Shown: positions 15,401-21,634 of the stretch, piece after piece
How the letters are laid out: each line of letters opens with the position of its first letter
How positions within the stretch are numbered: the first letter of the stretch is position 1
Notes under the pieces: model-generated
What the model saw: the letters and a program-made list of their open reading frames with translations, nothing else
Database searches by the model: none
What the model was told of the DNA's origin: nothing
Source of the DNA: CAZNLL01 sp964573885
GTDB lineage: Bacteria; Desulfobacterota; DSM-4660; Desulfatiglandales; Desulfatiglandaceae
Assembly: GCA_964573885.1 (NCBI GenBank)
Contig: CAZNLL010000050.1
Location: 1 to 24,332 of the forward strand
DNA: 24,332 nt
Direction: 5' to 3'
Position numbers and translations under genes: made by a program

Positions 15401-16608
15401 TTCTTGATATGGGCGGAATTGGCCCGCACCTGCCAGTCATCACCCACGCCCTCAATTCCAGGGGCCTGGAAACCCAGGGAGACCACCGAATCCGTAAAGA
15501 AATCCACGAAATCGCTTTCATCGGTCTTATACACGCCCTGCCCCATGTTGAGGACACAGTTTAGGGCGGTCTCCGGGAACTTGTGGGCACTCATTTTTAA
15601 TATGCCGAAGGTCTTCTCCAGGGATTGTTGAAAGGCCCGGCGGTCTTCATGCTGTATCAGCCAGGTAAGGGTCCTGTTGATCTCCCGGAGGGCCTCTTCA
15701 TGGATGGAGGCCAGCCCGGAAATGGTCATGTTGTGGAGGAGGGATATGAGCTTCCATTGCTGTCCCAAACCCTCGACGCCACCGGCCTTGAGGAATTTTT
15801 GGGGCATATCCCTGTAAATAGATACGATTTCTCCGTAACCCGGCAACTGGCGCATCCGGTCCAGCATTTCCCTGGATACCAGCCTGTCCGAGGCTTTCAC
15901 AATCTCTTCCAACGCTTCTTTATGAGACCTCAGCCGCTCGTGTGAAACAGGAGCGAAGATCGAGCCCAAATCAGCTTCACCGATCCTTTTTCCGGATTCC
16001 CTTTCAAAGAGGCTGTGGGGATCCGCCTGGTTCAGCCAATATTCATAGGTGTGGCGGTAATACATGACCAGGAGCCGGTTTACGGCTCCGAACCCCTCTC
16101 CCGGGGGAACCGTCCGGGCATAGGTTTCAGCGAGCCGATCAAGTTGATAGTAGCTCTTGATAAACAGGAAAAGGATCTCTTCCGGATAACAGGTGATGCG
16201 GTCAAACCCGTAATTGAGGACGGCCAAAAACCTGGATATCTCCGATCCCAACTCCCTCACCATCTTCTGCATTAAAAAAAGGAGATTATCCACGGCATTG
16301 ACTTTTATGCGTGTCTCCTTAGAAGACTCGATGGCCTGAAAAAAAATATCCAAATAAAGCCTTGCCGCCTCCGGCCCTTTTGGGTGGGTCTTGAAGACCT
16401 GGAAATAATTGAGGGAAAAAGACCTCGCTTCCCTAACAATGAATTCCCAGTTCTTATAAGGGTGGCAAAGCTCTTCCAAAAAGGTCTGTAAGGCCTCCCG
16501 AAGGCCGTAATACCGCTCCATGACCTCCTGCAGGATCAGATAACGCTGATCCACGGTGACGTCGACACGGCTGCATGCGATATTGACCTCAAGGGCCTTT
16601 GAAGGCAT
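12421..16608 (-). CDS. PPDK/PEP synthase-like dikinase lacking the PEP barrel
   Basis: This 1395-residue protein has three parts. Residues 1 to about 890 are mostly helical and match no family I recognise. From about 895 to 1250 comes a PPDK-type ATP-grasp domain: GNKGLNLV (908-915), SVRSGSSISQPGMMSTF from about 980, NAWFGWDTYRRFLQCYG, DDWGTAVTVQTMVFGN and LYILQTR. The phosphohistidine swivel domain follows with GGATSHAAIVAH, catalytic His1332. The protein ends 63 residues later, so the C-terminal PEP/pyruvate barrel of real PPDK is absent, and only 25 bases separate it from the next gene. It should therefore move a phosphate from ATP to His1332 and on to an unknown acceptor, as rifampicin phosphotransferase and glucan water dikinase do with their own acceptors. 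AGGAG lies eight bases before the ATG. Domain calls are firm; the function is not. Confidence 0.85.
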   Translation of the reverse strand: MPSKALEVNIACSRVDVTVDQRYLILQEVMERYYGLREALQTFLEELCHPYKNWEFIVREARSFSLNYFQVFKTHPKGPEAARLYLDIFFQAIESSKETRIKVNAVDNLLFLMQKMVRELGSEISRFLAVLNYGFDRITCYPEEILFLFIKSYYQLDRLAETYARTVPPGEGFGAVNRLLVMYYRHTYEYWLNQADPHSLFERESGKRIGEADLGSIFAPVSHERLRSHKEALEEIVKASDRLVSREMLDRMRQLPGYGEIVSIYRDMPQKFLKAGGVEGLGQQWKLISLLHNMTISGLASIHEEALREINRTLTWLIQHEDRRAFQQSLEKTFGILKMSAHKFPETALNCVLNMGQGVYKTDESDFVDFFTDSVVSLGFQAPGIEGVGDDWQVRANSAHIKNIRTWLKLIELNPKWSKKLLSSLIIHLSLSGVFIKDTDLFPRDITRFLNSDIGPVYNLAKQLSRLFPCYFNDIGAEGTLRDISTKIDEICLRRDPLIHFLRKQSHVESSNEIIGLIEGTLDFWRSKNKEAVRPYVPPNIYEQIETTGTYIDGVHQVVGRIFQAKGLGEVRDLLHFEGDGVRSLAAQVPGTTDTDAERVSLAITAYKLLYQKYYLGFTEVDGYLDRLESSGLPDLGFLRKALTETYPTEKIKKLLAYLKRLKEIILSPEGYEVREDIYRKRHFTVDIPSMYGSYHEMKFDALGLTFRLESLVNVLFEELVESIDLNLITRATFFQVYQYLHLFDRALKLDGLSSLEMERQLDLLAHSLEIRGFSATQYLDILRGFSQAVSNLVNDYFNNIHQKNLLKILGQTPAENLLPKYLPPEGPDDREKLNHRVTEVFLRDRIASSLGLQQLDLFLGRILKTLHQEADELPKERLRLLLSYEPYKTLTPIEPVKKEVFDLIHLGNKGLNLVKLNSYGLPVPPGFIVTTEVFRCREIVEEYPLARKNFEEQVTQQVALLEKSTGKTLGDPGEPLLLSVRSGSSISQPGMMSTFLDVGINEEVVQGLIALTGNAWFGWDTYRRFLQCYGMAFGLLRDDFDAIIDDFKKRLSVPYKKDFTGDQMKEVALTYKRLIRDNGIDIELSPLEQLYIAIRKVLDSWYAPKAETYRKIMGISDDWGTAVTVQTMVFGNFSQKAGAGVFFTHNPRWSGDMIVLWGDYTPGNQGEDVVSGLVRTFPISVKQAEIEARESNMALETRFPEIYQTMKGWAKELVYGRKWSPQEMEFTFEGSKEENLYILQTREMAMRERKKVYSFDISQDKPLNLLGHGIGVSGGAMSGRVVFSVDEIRKWRKMDPGTLFILVRGDTVPDDIKEIYEADGLLTARGGATSHAAIVAHRLGKTCVVGCSNLICMEKNGSCSLGQRVLKSGDWISIDGAEGSVYLGAMKIEEMESV

Positions 16609-16992
16609 GGGCTTTTCTCCTCTTTTGGTACGCCAAGGTCCTGCTGGAAACCCATGAAACTCTATTGGCTGGGAGTTGAAAACTTCAAGGGACTTTGGAT
16701 TTTTCGGTTAATGAGTACGCCTCCAGACTTTTCAGGTAATACACACGCCTTTGCTCAAGAAACATGGGTCGAGTCTGGATGCATTTATGAATGTATTTTA
16801 AATATATTAGCATAGGAGCCTTTTACAAATCAATTCCAGTGATATGTGAGATTCCCATCCAGGTCTTTTCTCAAACCGGGCGCACCACTCCTTCTCGAGA
16901 TGCTTATGGAAGGGCCGGCATGCCTTGATTTTTCCACCCTCTCTGGTAATATCTCTTCATTCCTTTCACCATTGGGCACGGTCTCCCCGGGT
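16609..16992. promoter_or_regulatory. Divergent control region, dikinase gene and radC
   Basis: These 384 bases separate the minus-strand unit from radC. On the minus strand, TTGATT (16828-16833), an 18-base spacer and TAATAT with an upstream TG (16804-16809) form a candidate promoter. A second candidate is TTGAAG (16683-16688), 18 bases, TAGAGT (16659-16664). Inverted repeats are TTGAA-AAC-TTCAA at 16676-16688 and TCCAGACT/AGTCTGGA at 16722-16729 and 16772-16779. The radC frame is open from a GTG at 16846, so 16846-16992 may be coding. Confidence 0.35.
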
Positions 16993-17724
16993 ATGGACAA
17001 AGTGGATTGGCAAAAGAGGGGGCAAGGCCACCGCGAAAGGCTTCGCAAGAAGTTTTTGCAGGGAGGCCTTGAAAGGTTCTCGGATGAGGAGGTGGTGGAG
17101 TTCCTTCTCACCTTGGGCACGCCAAGGGGGGATCTCAAAATCCCTTCCCGGCAGGCCTTGAAGCTTTTTGGCAGTATCTCAGGGGTTCTCTCGGCGCCCC
17201 TGGAAAAGCTGACTCAGATAAAGGGGATAGGCCCCAAAAACGCCACCTACCTCAAACTGGTCCATCAGGTAGCCCGCCGATACCTAAGAGACCGGGCAAA
17301 GCGAAAGGCCTTTTTCGGATCATCCCAGGCCGTTTTTGACTATCTCTTCCATACCATGCGGGACCTAAAAAGAGAGGTCTTCAAGGTCCTCTTTTTGAAC
17401 CGGAAAAATGAATTGATCCTTGATCAAGACATGTTCTTGGGGACCCTGACGGGGAGTGCCGTCTATCCCCGGGAGATCATGACCCTTGCCCTTGAACAAA
17501 AGGCTGCAGCGCTGGTCCTGGTCCACAATCACCCTTCGGGCGACCCCACCCCATCGGCCGAAGATAAAAGGCTGACCCGGGATCTGGTCTGGGCCGCCAA
17601 GCTCCTGGCCGTCCAGGTCCTGGACCATCTCATTATCGGACATGACACCTATTTCAGCTTTGCCGACCAAGGATTTATCAAATCCCTTTACAGGGAATAC
17701 GATGACAAATTCGCAGCGCCCTAA
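16993..17724 (+). CDS. radC: RadC family JAMM/JAB protein
   Basis: This is a RadC-family protein with a helix-hairpin-helix region (LTQIKGIGPKNATYL) and a C-terminal JAMM domain. The metal site reads His178-x-His180, seven residues, Ser188, two residues, Asp191, which is the full JAMM signature in HNHPSGDPTPSAED. The biochemical role of RadC remains unsettled; a link to DNA repair has been doubted, and a JAB metal-dependent hydrolase fold is the safe statement. From the ATG at 16993 it has 244 residues, in line with the family, and begins with the expected GHRERLRKKF segment. The frame extends to a GTG at 16846, adding 49 residues of low family similarity. No start has a convincing ribosome binding site, so the start is uncertain. 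Confidence 0.9.
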   Translation: MDKVDWQKRGQGHRERLRKKFLQGGLERFSDEEVVEFLLTLGTPRGDLKIPSRQALKLFGSISGVLSAPLEKLTQIKGIGPKNATYLKLVHQVARRYLRDRAKRKAFFGSSQAVFDYLFHTMRDLKREVFKVLFLNRKNELILDQDMFLGTLTGSAVYPREIMTLALEQKAAALVLVHNHPSGDPTPSAEDKRLTRDLVWAAKLLAVQVLDHLIIGHDTYFSFADQGFIKSLYREYDDKFAAP

Positions 17725-17729
17725 ATTGC

Positions 17730-17759
17730 TTGACACACCCGGTGGGTCCTTGCCATAAA
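17730..17759 (+). promoter_or_regulatory. Possible promoter before tRNA-Leu
   Basis: A perfect TTGACA at 17730-17735 is followed after 18 bases by CATAAA at 17754-17759, which fits four of six -10 positions. It starts six bases after the radC stop. A transcript from here would begin at the GC-rich hairpin and run 130 bases to tRNA-Leu. Confidence 0.42.
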
Positions 17760-17764
17760 GAAAC

Positions 17765-17793
17765 CAGGGCGGGCTTCGGGCGTGCCCGCCCTG
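17765..17793. terminator. Strong GC hairpin after radC
   Basis: CAGGGCGGGC pairs perfectly with GCCCGCCCTG, ten pairs around a nine-base loop. On the plus strand no T run follows. On the minus strand it is followed by GGTTTCTTTATGG, a modest T-rich tail. It is a likely radC terminator or a structured start of the tRNA-Leu transcript. Confidence 0.45.
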
Positions 17794-17895
17794 TTCACAA
17801 CGGCTTGTAACCCGCGCCCTTTCACCTTTCTCCGGAGTCGTCACTATTTCAGAGGAAGGGGTGATTAAGCCTGGCGCGACACATGCCTCGACCCT

Positions 17896-17980
17896 GCGAG
17901 AGTGGCGGAACTGGTAGACGCGCTGGACTTAGGATCCAGTGGAGCAGTCCGTAGGGGTTCGAGTCCCCTCTCTCGCACCA
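17896..17980 (+). tRNA. tRNA-Leu (anticodon UAG)
   Basis: The 85-base class II tRNA has acceptor GCGAGAG paired with CTCTCGC, an encoded CCA end and a variable arm (TGGAGCAGTCCGTA region). The anticodon stem CTGGA/TCCAG encloses CTTAGGA, giving TAG, which reads the leucine codon CUA and others by wobble. It lies upstream of tig, an order I recall from several Deltaproteobacteria. Confidence 0.97.
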
Positions 17981-18075
17981 CTTCCGGACAATGGCCCAAA
18001 AGAGGCCATGTTTAGAACCGGCCTAAAGTTCAAAAGAAAATGACCGATAGTAAAGGATGAGGCACTTTTTCCAAC

Positions 18076-18099
18076 ACCGATGCCTTTTTAGGCATCGGT
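18076..18099 (+). terminator. Ten-pair hairpin after tRNA-Leu
   Basis: ACCGATGCCT pairs perfectly with AGGCATCGGT around a TTTT loop. Only TCTTC follows, so it is not a textbook intrinsic terminator. Its position about 96 bases after tRNA-Leu suggests transcript end or processing stop. Confidence 0.42.
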
Positions 18100-18205
18100 T
18101 CTTCACCGATTACGATGTTTGCCCATCCAAGGGCGTGAGCCGGTGCGAAACCGACAGATGGCGCAATGAGGTCCCCATAGACGGCGCAGTTTAATATTGA
18201 CACCC

Positions 18206-18233
18206 CTTCAAAAGTTCCTGTAACCTTTTGAAG
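18206..18233 (+). repeat. Inverted repeat upstream of tig
   Basis: CTTCAAAAG pairs with CTTTTGAAG, nine pairs around a ten-base spacer. It begins four bases after a TTGACA element. It could be an operator for a dimeric regulator or an RNA hairpin; the sequence does not decide. Confidence 0.45.
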
Positions 18234-18266
18234 TTAAAAAGGGTTCACCGTCCCACGCCCCTGAAG

Positions 18267-18330
18267 AAGAACGAACTCCCCCCAAAAAACCGGGGGCGAG
18301 AGGTTTGTTGCAATCCATAAATTCGTTCTT
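18267..18330 (+). promoter_or_regulatory. Nested stem structure in tig leader
   Basis: AAGAACGAA (18267-18275) pairs with TTCGTTCTT (18322-18330), nine pairs. Inside lies CCCCC (18279-18283) paired with GGGGG (18292-18296) around an A-rich loop. The nesting suggests one folded RNA element about 85 bases before the tig start. Confidence 0.4.
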
Positions 18331-18414
18331 ACATTCTTATTAACATGCAAGTTGATCAGACAAGCGCAGGGGCAGGACGGTGATGGTATCGGACAAGAAT
18401 AAACGGGGAAAAAC

Positions 18415-19752
18415 ATGAAAACGAGCATGGAAGACATCAGCTCTGTCAAAAAAAGGCTCCTGATTGAAATTGATTCGGAGGAAGTTGACAGGAAACTGGA
18501 CGAGGCATACAGGAAGCTCGGAAAAAGCGCCAAGATACCCGGTTTCAGGCCCGGTAAAGCGCCCAGAAGCATCCTTGAGACCCGTTTTGGACCACAGGTT
18601 CAAGAGGATGTGACCAGGGACCTTATCAGCGAGACCCTTCCCAAAGCGATTGATGAGGTCAAAACATTTCCCTTAGGCCCCCCCCTGCTTGAGAAAGGGA
18701 TCCTGAAGCACGGCCAGGATTTCAGCTATTCTGCAGAGATGGAAATCCGACCACCCGTTGAACTTCACGACTACCTGGGGCTTGAGGTAAAAAAGGAGAA
18801 ATGCGCGATCTCCGAAGAAGATGTTCAAGAGCGCCTCGAGCAGATCAGGAAGGCCCATGGCAAGATGACCCCACTTGAAGAGGAGAGGCCTGTGGAGAGC
18901 GGCGATTACGTGGTCCTTGACTATGAGGCCTTTGAAGGAGACATCCCTGTGGAAGGGATCAAGTCCACCAACTTCCTCATAAATGTAGGAAGCAATGATT
19001 TTCATCCCCAATTTGAAGAAGCCCTGATTGGATTGAAGAAAGGGGAAGAGGCGGAAATACCGGTCGATTTCGAAGAAACCTATTATCACAGCACACTGGC
19101 CGGCAAGCACATCACATTTAAGGTAAAAGTCACGGATATCAAGGAGATGGTCCTTCCTGAACTGGATGATGAATTCGTCAAAAGCCTGGGCGCGGATTTC
19201 GAGGATCTTGCCGGTCTCAAAGAAAAGGTCCGAGAGGCTGTCACCGGGGAACAGCAAAAGAGAGTAGACAGGCAGGCCAAGCAGGAATTGATCGATAAGA
19301 TCTCCGAAGCCGTGGATATTGAACTCCCTCCCGTGCTCGTAGAGGCCGAACTGGAAACGACCATGAATAATGTCACTCAAAATCTCGTGAGAAGCGGGTC
19401 GAGTCTTGAAAAGGCCGGGCTGTCAAAAGAGAAATTGCGGGAGGAGTTCAGGCCCACCTCTGAGAGGCGGGTCAAAGAGATGCTCATCCTAGGGGAGATT
19501 GCCAGGCGGGAGGATCTCACCGTGGCCGAGGAAGACCTTAAAGAGGGCTTCGCAGAACTGGCTTTCCAGACAGGTCAAGATCCTGAGACTATTAGAAAAT
19601 ACTACGAAGCTCGCGACCTTGTCGACTCCCTTAGAGAAAGGCTTCTGGAGGAAAAAACATTGAACTACCTCATGGAGCATGCTAAGGTTTTAGAAACGGA
19701 AAAAGAGCCGGAAACCACATCAAGCTCTGAGAAAGAGAAGGTTGAACCATAA
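18415..19752 (+). CDS. tig: Trigger factor
   Basis: Trigger factor is the ribosome-bound chaperone and peptidyl-prolyl isomerase that meets nascent chains at the exit tunnel. The 445 residues show the family order: ribosome-binding domain with the signature GFRPGKAP at 43-50, the FKBP-type isomerase domain at about 155-245 (GDYVVLDYEAF, NFLINVGSNDFHPQFEEALIG, TFKVKVTDI) and the C-terminal helical chaperone domain, with an acidic, Ser-rich tail. The ATG at 18415 follows a GGGG about six bases upstream, and MEDISSVKKRL is typical. The TAA stop shares one base with the clpP start, so tig and clpP are tightly joined. Length is usual for the family. A long leader with several hairpins precedes it. 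Confidence 0.97.
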   Translation: MKTSMEDISSVKKRLLIEIDSEEVDRKLDEAYRKLGKSAKIPGFRPGKAPRSILETRFGPQVQEDVTRDLISETLPKAIDEVKTFPLGPPLLEKGILKHGQDFSYSAEMEIRPPVELHDYLGLEVKKEKCAISEEDVQERLEQIRKAHGKMTPLEEERPVESGDYVVLDYEAFEGDIPVEGIKSTNFLINVGSNDFHPQFEEALIGLKKGEEAEIPVDFEETYYHSTLAGKHITFKVKVTDIKEMVLPELDDEFVKSLGADFEDLAGLKEKVREAVTGEQQKRVDRQAKQELIDKISEAVDIELPPVLVEAELETTMNNVTQNLVRSGSSLEKAGLSKEKLREEFRPTSERRVKEMLILGEIARREDLTVAEEDLKEGFAELAFQTGQDPETIRKYYEARDLVDSLRERLLEEKTLNYLMEHAKVLETEKEPETTSSSEKEKVEP

Positions 19753-20354
19753 TGCTGATACCCATTGTCATTGAACAGTCAAGCCGCGGTGAGCGGGCCT
19801 ATGACATTTACTCAAGACTTCTTAAGGACCGGATCGTCTTTATCGGAGAGCAGATCCACGATGGAATGGCCAATACCATTATCGCCCAGATGCTCTTTTT
19901 GGAATCCGAAGATCCGGACAAGGACATAAACCTTTACATCAATTCGCCCGGGGGCTCCGTGACGGCGGGATTGGCCATTTATGATACCATGCAGTATATT
20001 AAACCCCAAATCGCCACCATCTGTATGGGACAGGCCGCCAGCATGGCCGCTCTCTTCTTGGCGGCCGGGGCCAAGAGCAAACGTTACGCCCTTCCCCACG
20101 CCAGGATTCTGATCCATCAACCCCTGGGAGGCGCCCAGGGGCAGGCGACAGATATAGACATTCACGCCAGGGAAATCCTGAAGATCAGAGAAAATCTGAA
20201 TCAGATCCTGGCTGATCATACCGGACAGCCCGTTGACAAGATAAGCCATGATACGGAACGTGACTATTTCATGAGCAGCGAAGAGGCGAAAACCTATGGG
20301 GTAATCGACAAAATCATTACCACCAGGGAGATGCAAAAGGCGGCAAACAAGTAG
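19752..20354 (+). CDS. clpP: ATP-dependent Clp protease proteolytic subunit
   Basis: ClpP forms the 14-subunit serine protease chamber fed by ClpX or ClpA. All three catalytic residues are visible at the usual numbers: Ser97 in GQAASMAALFL, His122 in ARILIHQPLGG, and Asp171 in HDTERDYFMS. The N terminus MLIPIVIEQSSRGERAYDIYSRLL is standard and suggests that only a few residues, if any, are removed in maturation. At 200 residues the length is typical. Its ATG overlaps the tig stop by one base in TAATG, and clpX follows 17 bases later. The order tig-clpP-clpX-lon is widespread and points to joint expression of folding and degradation factors. Confidence 0.98.
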   Translation: MLIPIVIEQSSRGERAYDIYSRLLKDRIVFIGEQIHDGMANTIIAQMLFLESEDPDKDINLYINSPGGSVTAGLAIYDTMQYIKPQIATICMGQAASMAALFLAAGAKSKRYALPHARILIHQPLGGAQGQATDIDIHAREILKIRENLNQILADHTGQPVDKISHDTERDYFMSSEEAKTYGVIDKIITTREMQKAANK

Positions 20355-20371
20355 ATGGAAGGGAAGGAATT

Positions 20372-21628
20372 ATGAGCAAAGATAATGATTCTACTGACGA
20401 TCTGCTGTGTTCATTTTGCGGAAAAAGTCAGGATGAGGTTAAAAAGCTTATTGCGGGCCCGTCTGTCTATATCTGCGATGAATGCATTCAGTTGTGCAAT
20501 GAGATTATAGGCGAAGAGTACGGTCAAGAGACCGAAGAGGAAGGGGGAGCCCAGCTCCCCAAACCCTCTGAGATCAAGTCTATTCTCGATGAATACGTGA
20601 TTGAGCAGGAAAGGCCCAAAAAAATCCTTTCCGTAGCCGTTCACAACCACTACAAACGGATCAGCACCAGAATTGACATGGAAGGGGTGGAAATCGAGAA
20701 GAGCAATATCCTCCTCATCGGTCCCACCGGTTGCGGCAAGACCCTTCTTGCTCAGACCCTTGCCAAGATTCTAAAGGTACCCTTTACCATCGCGGACGCC
20801 ACCACCCTGACCGAGGCCGGATACGTGGGGGAGGACGTAGAGAATATCATCTTGAATTTGGTCCAGATGGCAGACTATGATGTGGAGGCCGCGTCCAAGG
20901 GTATTGTCTACATCGACGAAATCGATAAAATCGCCCGCAAATCCGACAGCCCATCCATTACCCGGGACGTTTCCGGAGAAGGGGTTCAGCAGGCCCTTCT
21001 CAAAATTATTGAGGGGACCATGGCCAATGTTCCGCCCAAAGGGGGAAGAAAGCACCCTCAGCAGGACTTTGTGAAGGTCAATACGGGTAATATTCTCTTC
21101 ATCTGCGGGGGGACCTTTAACGGGTTGGACAAGATCATCAGGAACCGGATCGGCAGTAAGCTTATGGGATTTGAGGCCGATATCAAAGGCAAGGGGGAGA
21201 TGGATCCCAACGAAATCACGCCCCTGGTTCAGCCTGAAGACCTGGTCAAATTCGGGCTTATACCCGAATTCATCGGCAGGATACCCATTATCGCCACTTT
21301 AGGGGAACTGAGCCTGGACGCCCTGGTGAGGATCTTGACCGAGCCCAAGAACGCCCTCATCAAGCAGTACAAAAAACTTTTCGAACTTGAAAACGTTGAG
21401 CTTAATTTTACGGAGGAGGTGTTGCAGGCCATTGCCAAAGAGGCGGTCACACGGAAATCAGGCGCCCGGGGTTTGAGGGCCATCCTGGAGTCCGTCATGC
21501 TTGATATCATGTATGATATCCCCTCCACGCCAGAAGTGCGTGAATGTATCATCGGAGAAGAGGTAGTTACAAAGGGGGAATCTCCCTTGCTCCTCTATGA
21601 AAACGAGAACAAGGTCAAATACGGATAG
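20372..21628 (+). CDS. clpX: ATP-dependent Clp protease ATP-binding subunit
   Basis: ClpX unfolds substrates and threads them into ClpP. The 418 residues carry the N-terminal zinc-binding domain with Cys13, Cys16, Cys35 and Cys38, then the AAA+ module: Walker A GPTGCGKT (117-124), the pore loop GYVGED (150-155), Walker B with Asp182-Glu183 in VYIDEIDK, and the sensor-2 region RKSGARGLRAILE. The tripeptide that docks on ClpP is MGF at 265-267, where many ClpX have IGF or LGF. That is a mild variant likely to keep function. AAGGA is four bases before the ATG. It sits 17 bases after clpP and seven before lon, so the three are one transcription unit. Confidence 0.98.
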   Translation: MSKDNDSTDDLLCSFCGKSQDEVKKLIAGPSVYICDECIQLCNEIIGEEYGQETEEEGGAQLPKPSEIKSILDEYVIEQERPKKILSVAVHNHYKRISTRIDMEGVEIEKSNILLIGPTGCGKTLLAQTLAKILKVPFTIADATTLTEAGYVGEDVENIILNLVQMADYDVEAASKGIVYIDEIDKIARKSDSPSITRDVSGEGVQQALLKIIEGTMANVPPKGGRKHPQQDFVKVNTGNILFICGGTFNGLDKIIRNRIGSKLMGFEADIKGKGEMDPNEITPLVQPEDLVKFGLIPEFIGRIPIIATLGELSLDALVRILTEPKNALIKQYKKLFELENVELNFTEEVLQAIAKEAVTRKSGARGLRAILESVMLDIMYDIPSTPEVRECIIGEEVVTKGESPLLLYENENKVKYG

Positions 21629-21634
21629 GGCACT

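Larger units (their letters stand above)
17981..18414 (+). promoter_or_regulatory. Hairpin-rich leader between tRNA-Leu and tig
   Basis: No gene is visible in these 434 bases; both strands lack a credible coding frame. The stretch holds at least four inverted repeats: ATGGCC/GGCCAT (17991-18009), a ten-pair stem at 18076-18099, a nine-pair stem at 18206-18233, and a nested structure at 18267-18330. A perfect TTGACA at 18197-18202 lacks a good -10 (TAACCT at 18 bases). No CIRCE or sigma-32 consensus site was found. I match it to no riboswitch or stable RNA family that I know. Confidence 0.45.

Noticed and set aside
16846..16992. A 49-residue N-terminal extension of RadC from a GTG.
   Set aside because: It lacks a ribosome binding site and does not look like RadC proteins, which usually start near the GHRERL segment. 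It remains possible, so it is mentioned in the gene entry.
18030..18200. A possible riboswitch, SRP RNA, 6S RNA or RNase P RNA before tig.
   Set aside because: I found no diagnostic core, such as GGAAGCAGCC of SRP RNA or the RNase P signature. Only generic stems are present.
18234..18572. A 112-codon minus-strand frame crossing the tig start and its leader.
   Set aside because: It is mostly antisense to the conserved ribosome-binding part of trigger factor and has no family features.
18673..19380. A 235-codon minus-strand frame inside tig.
   Set aside because: It is opposite the well-conserved FKBP domain; a mirror effect of codon use.
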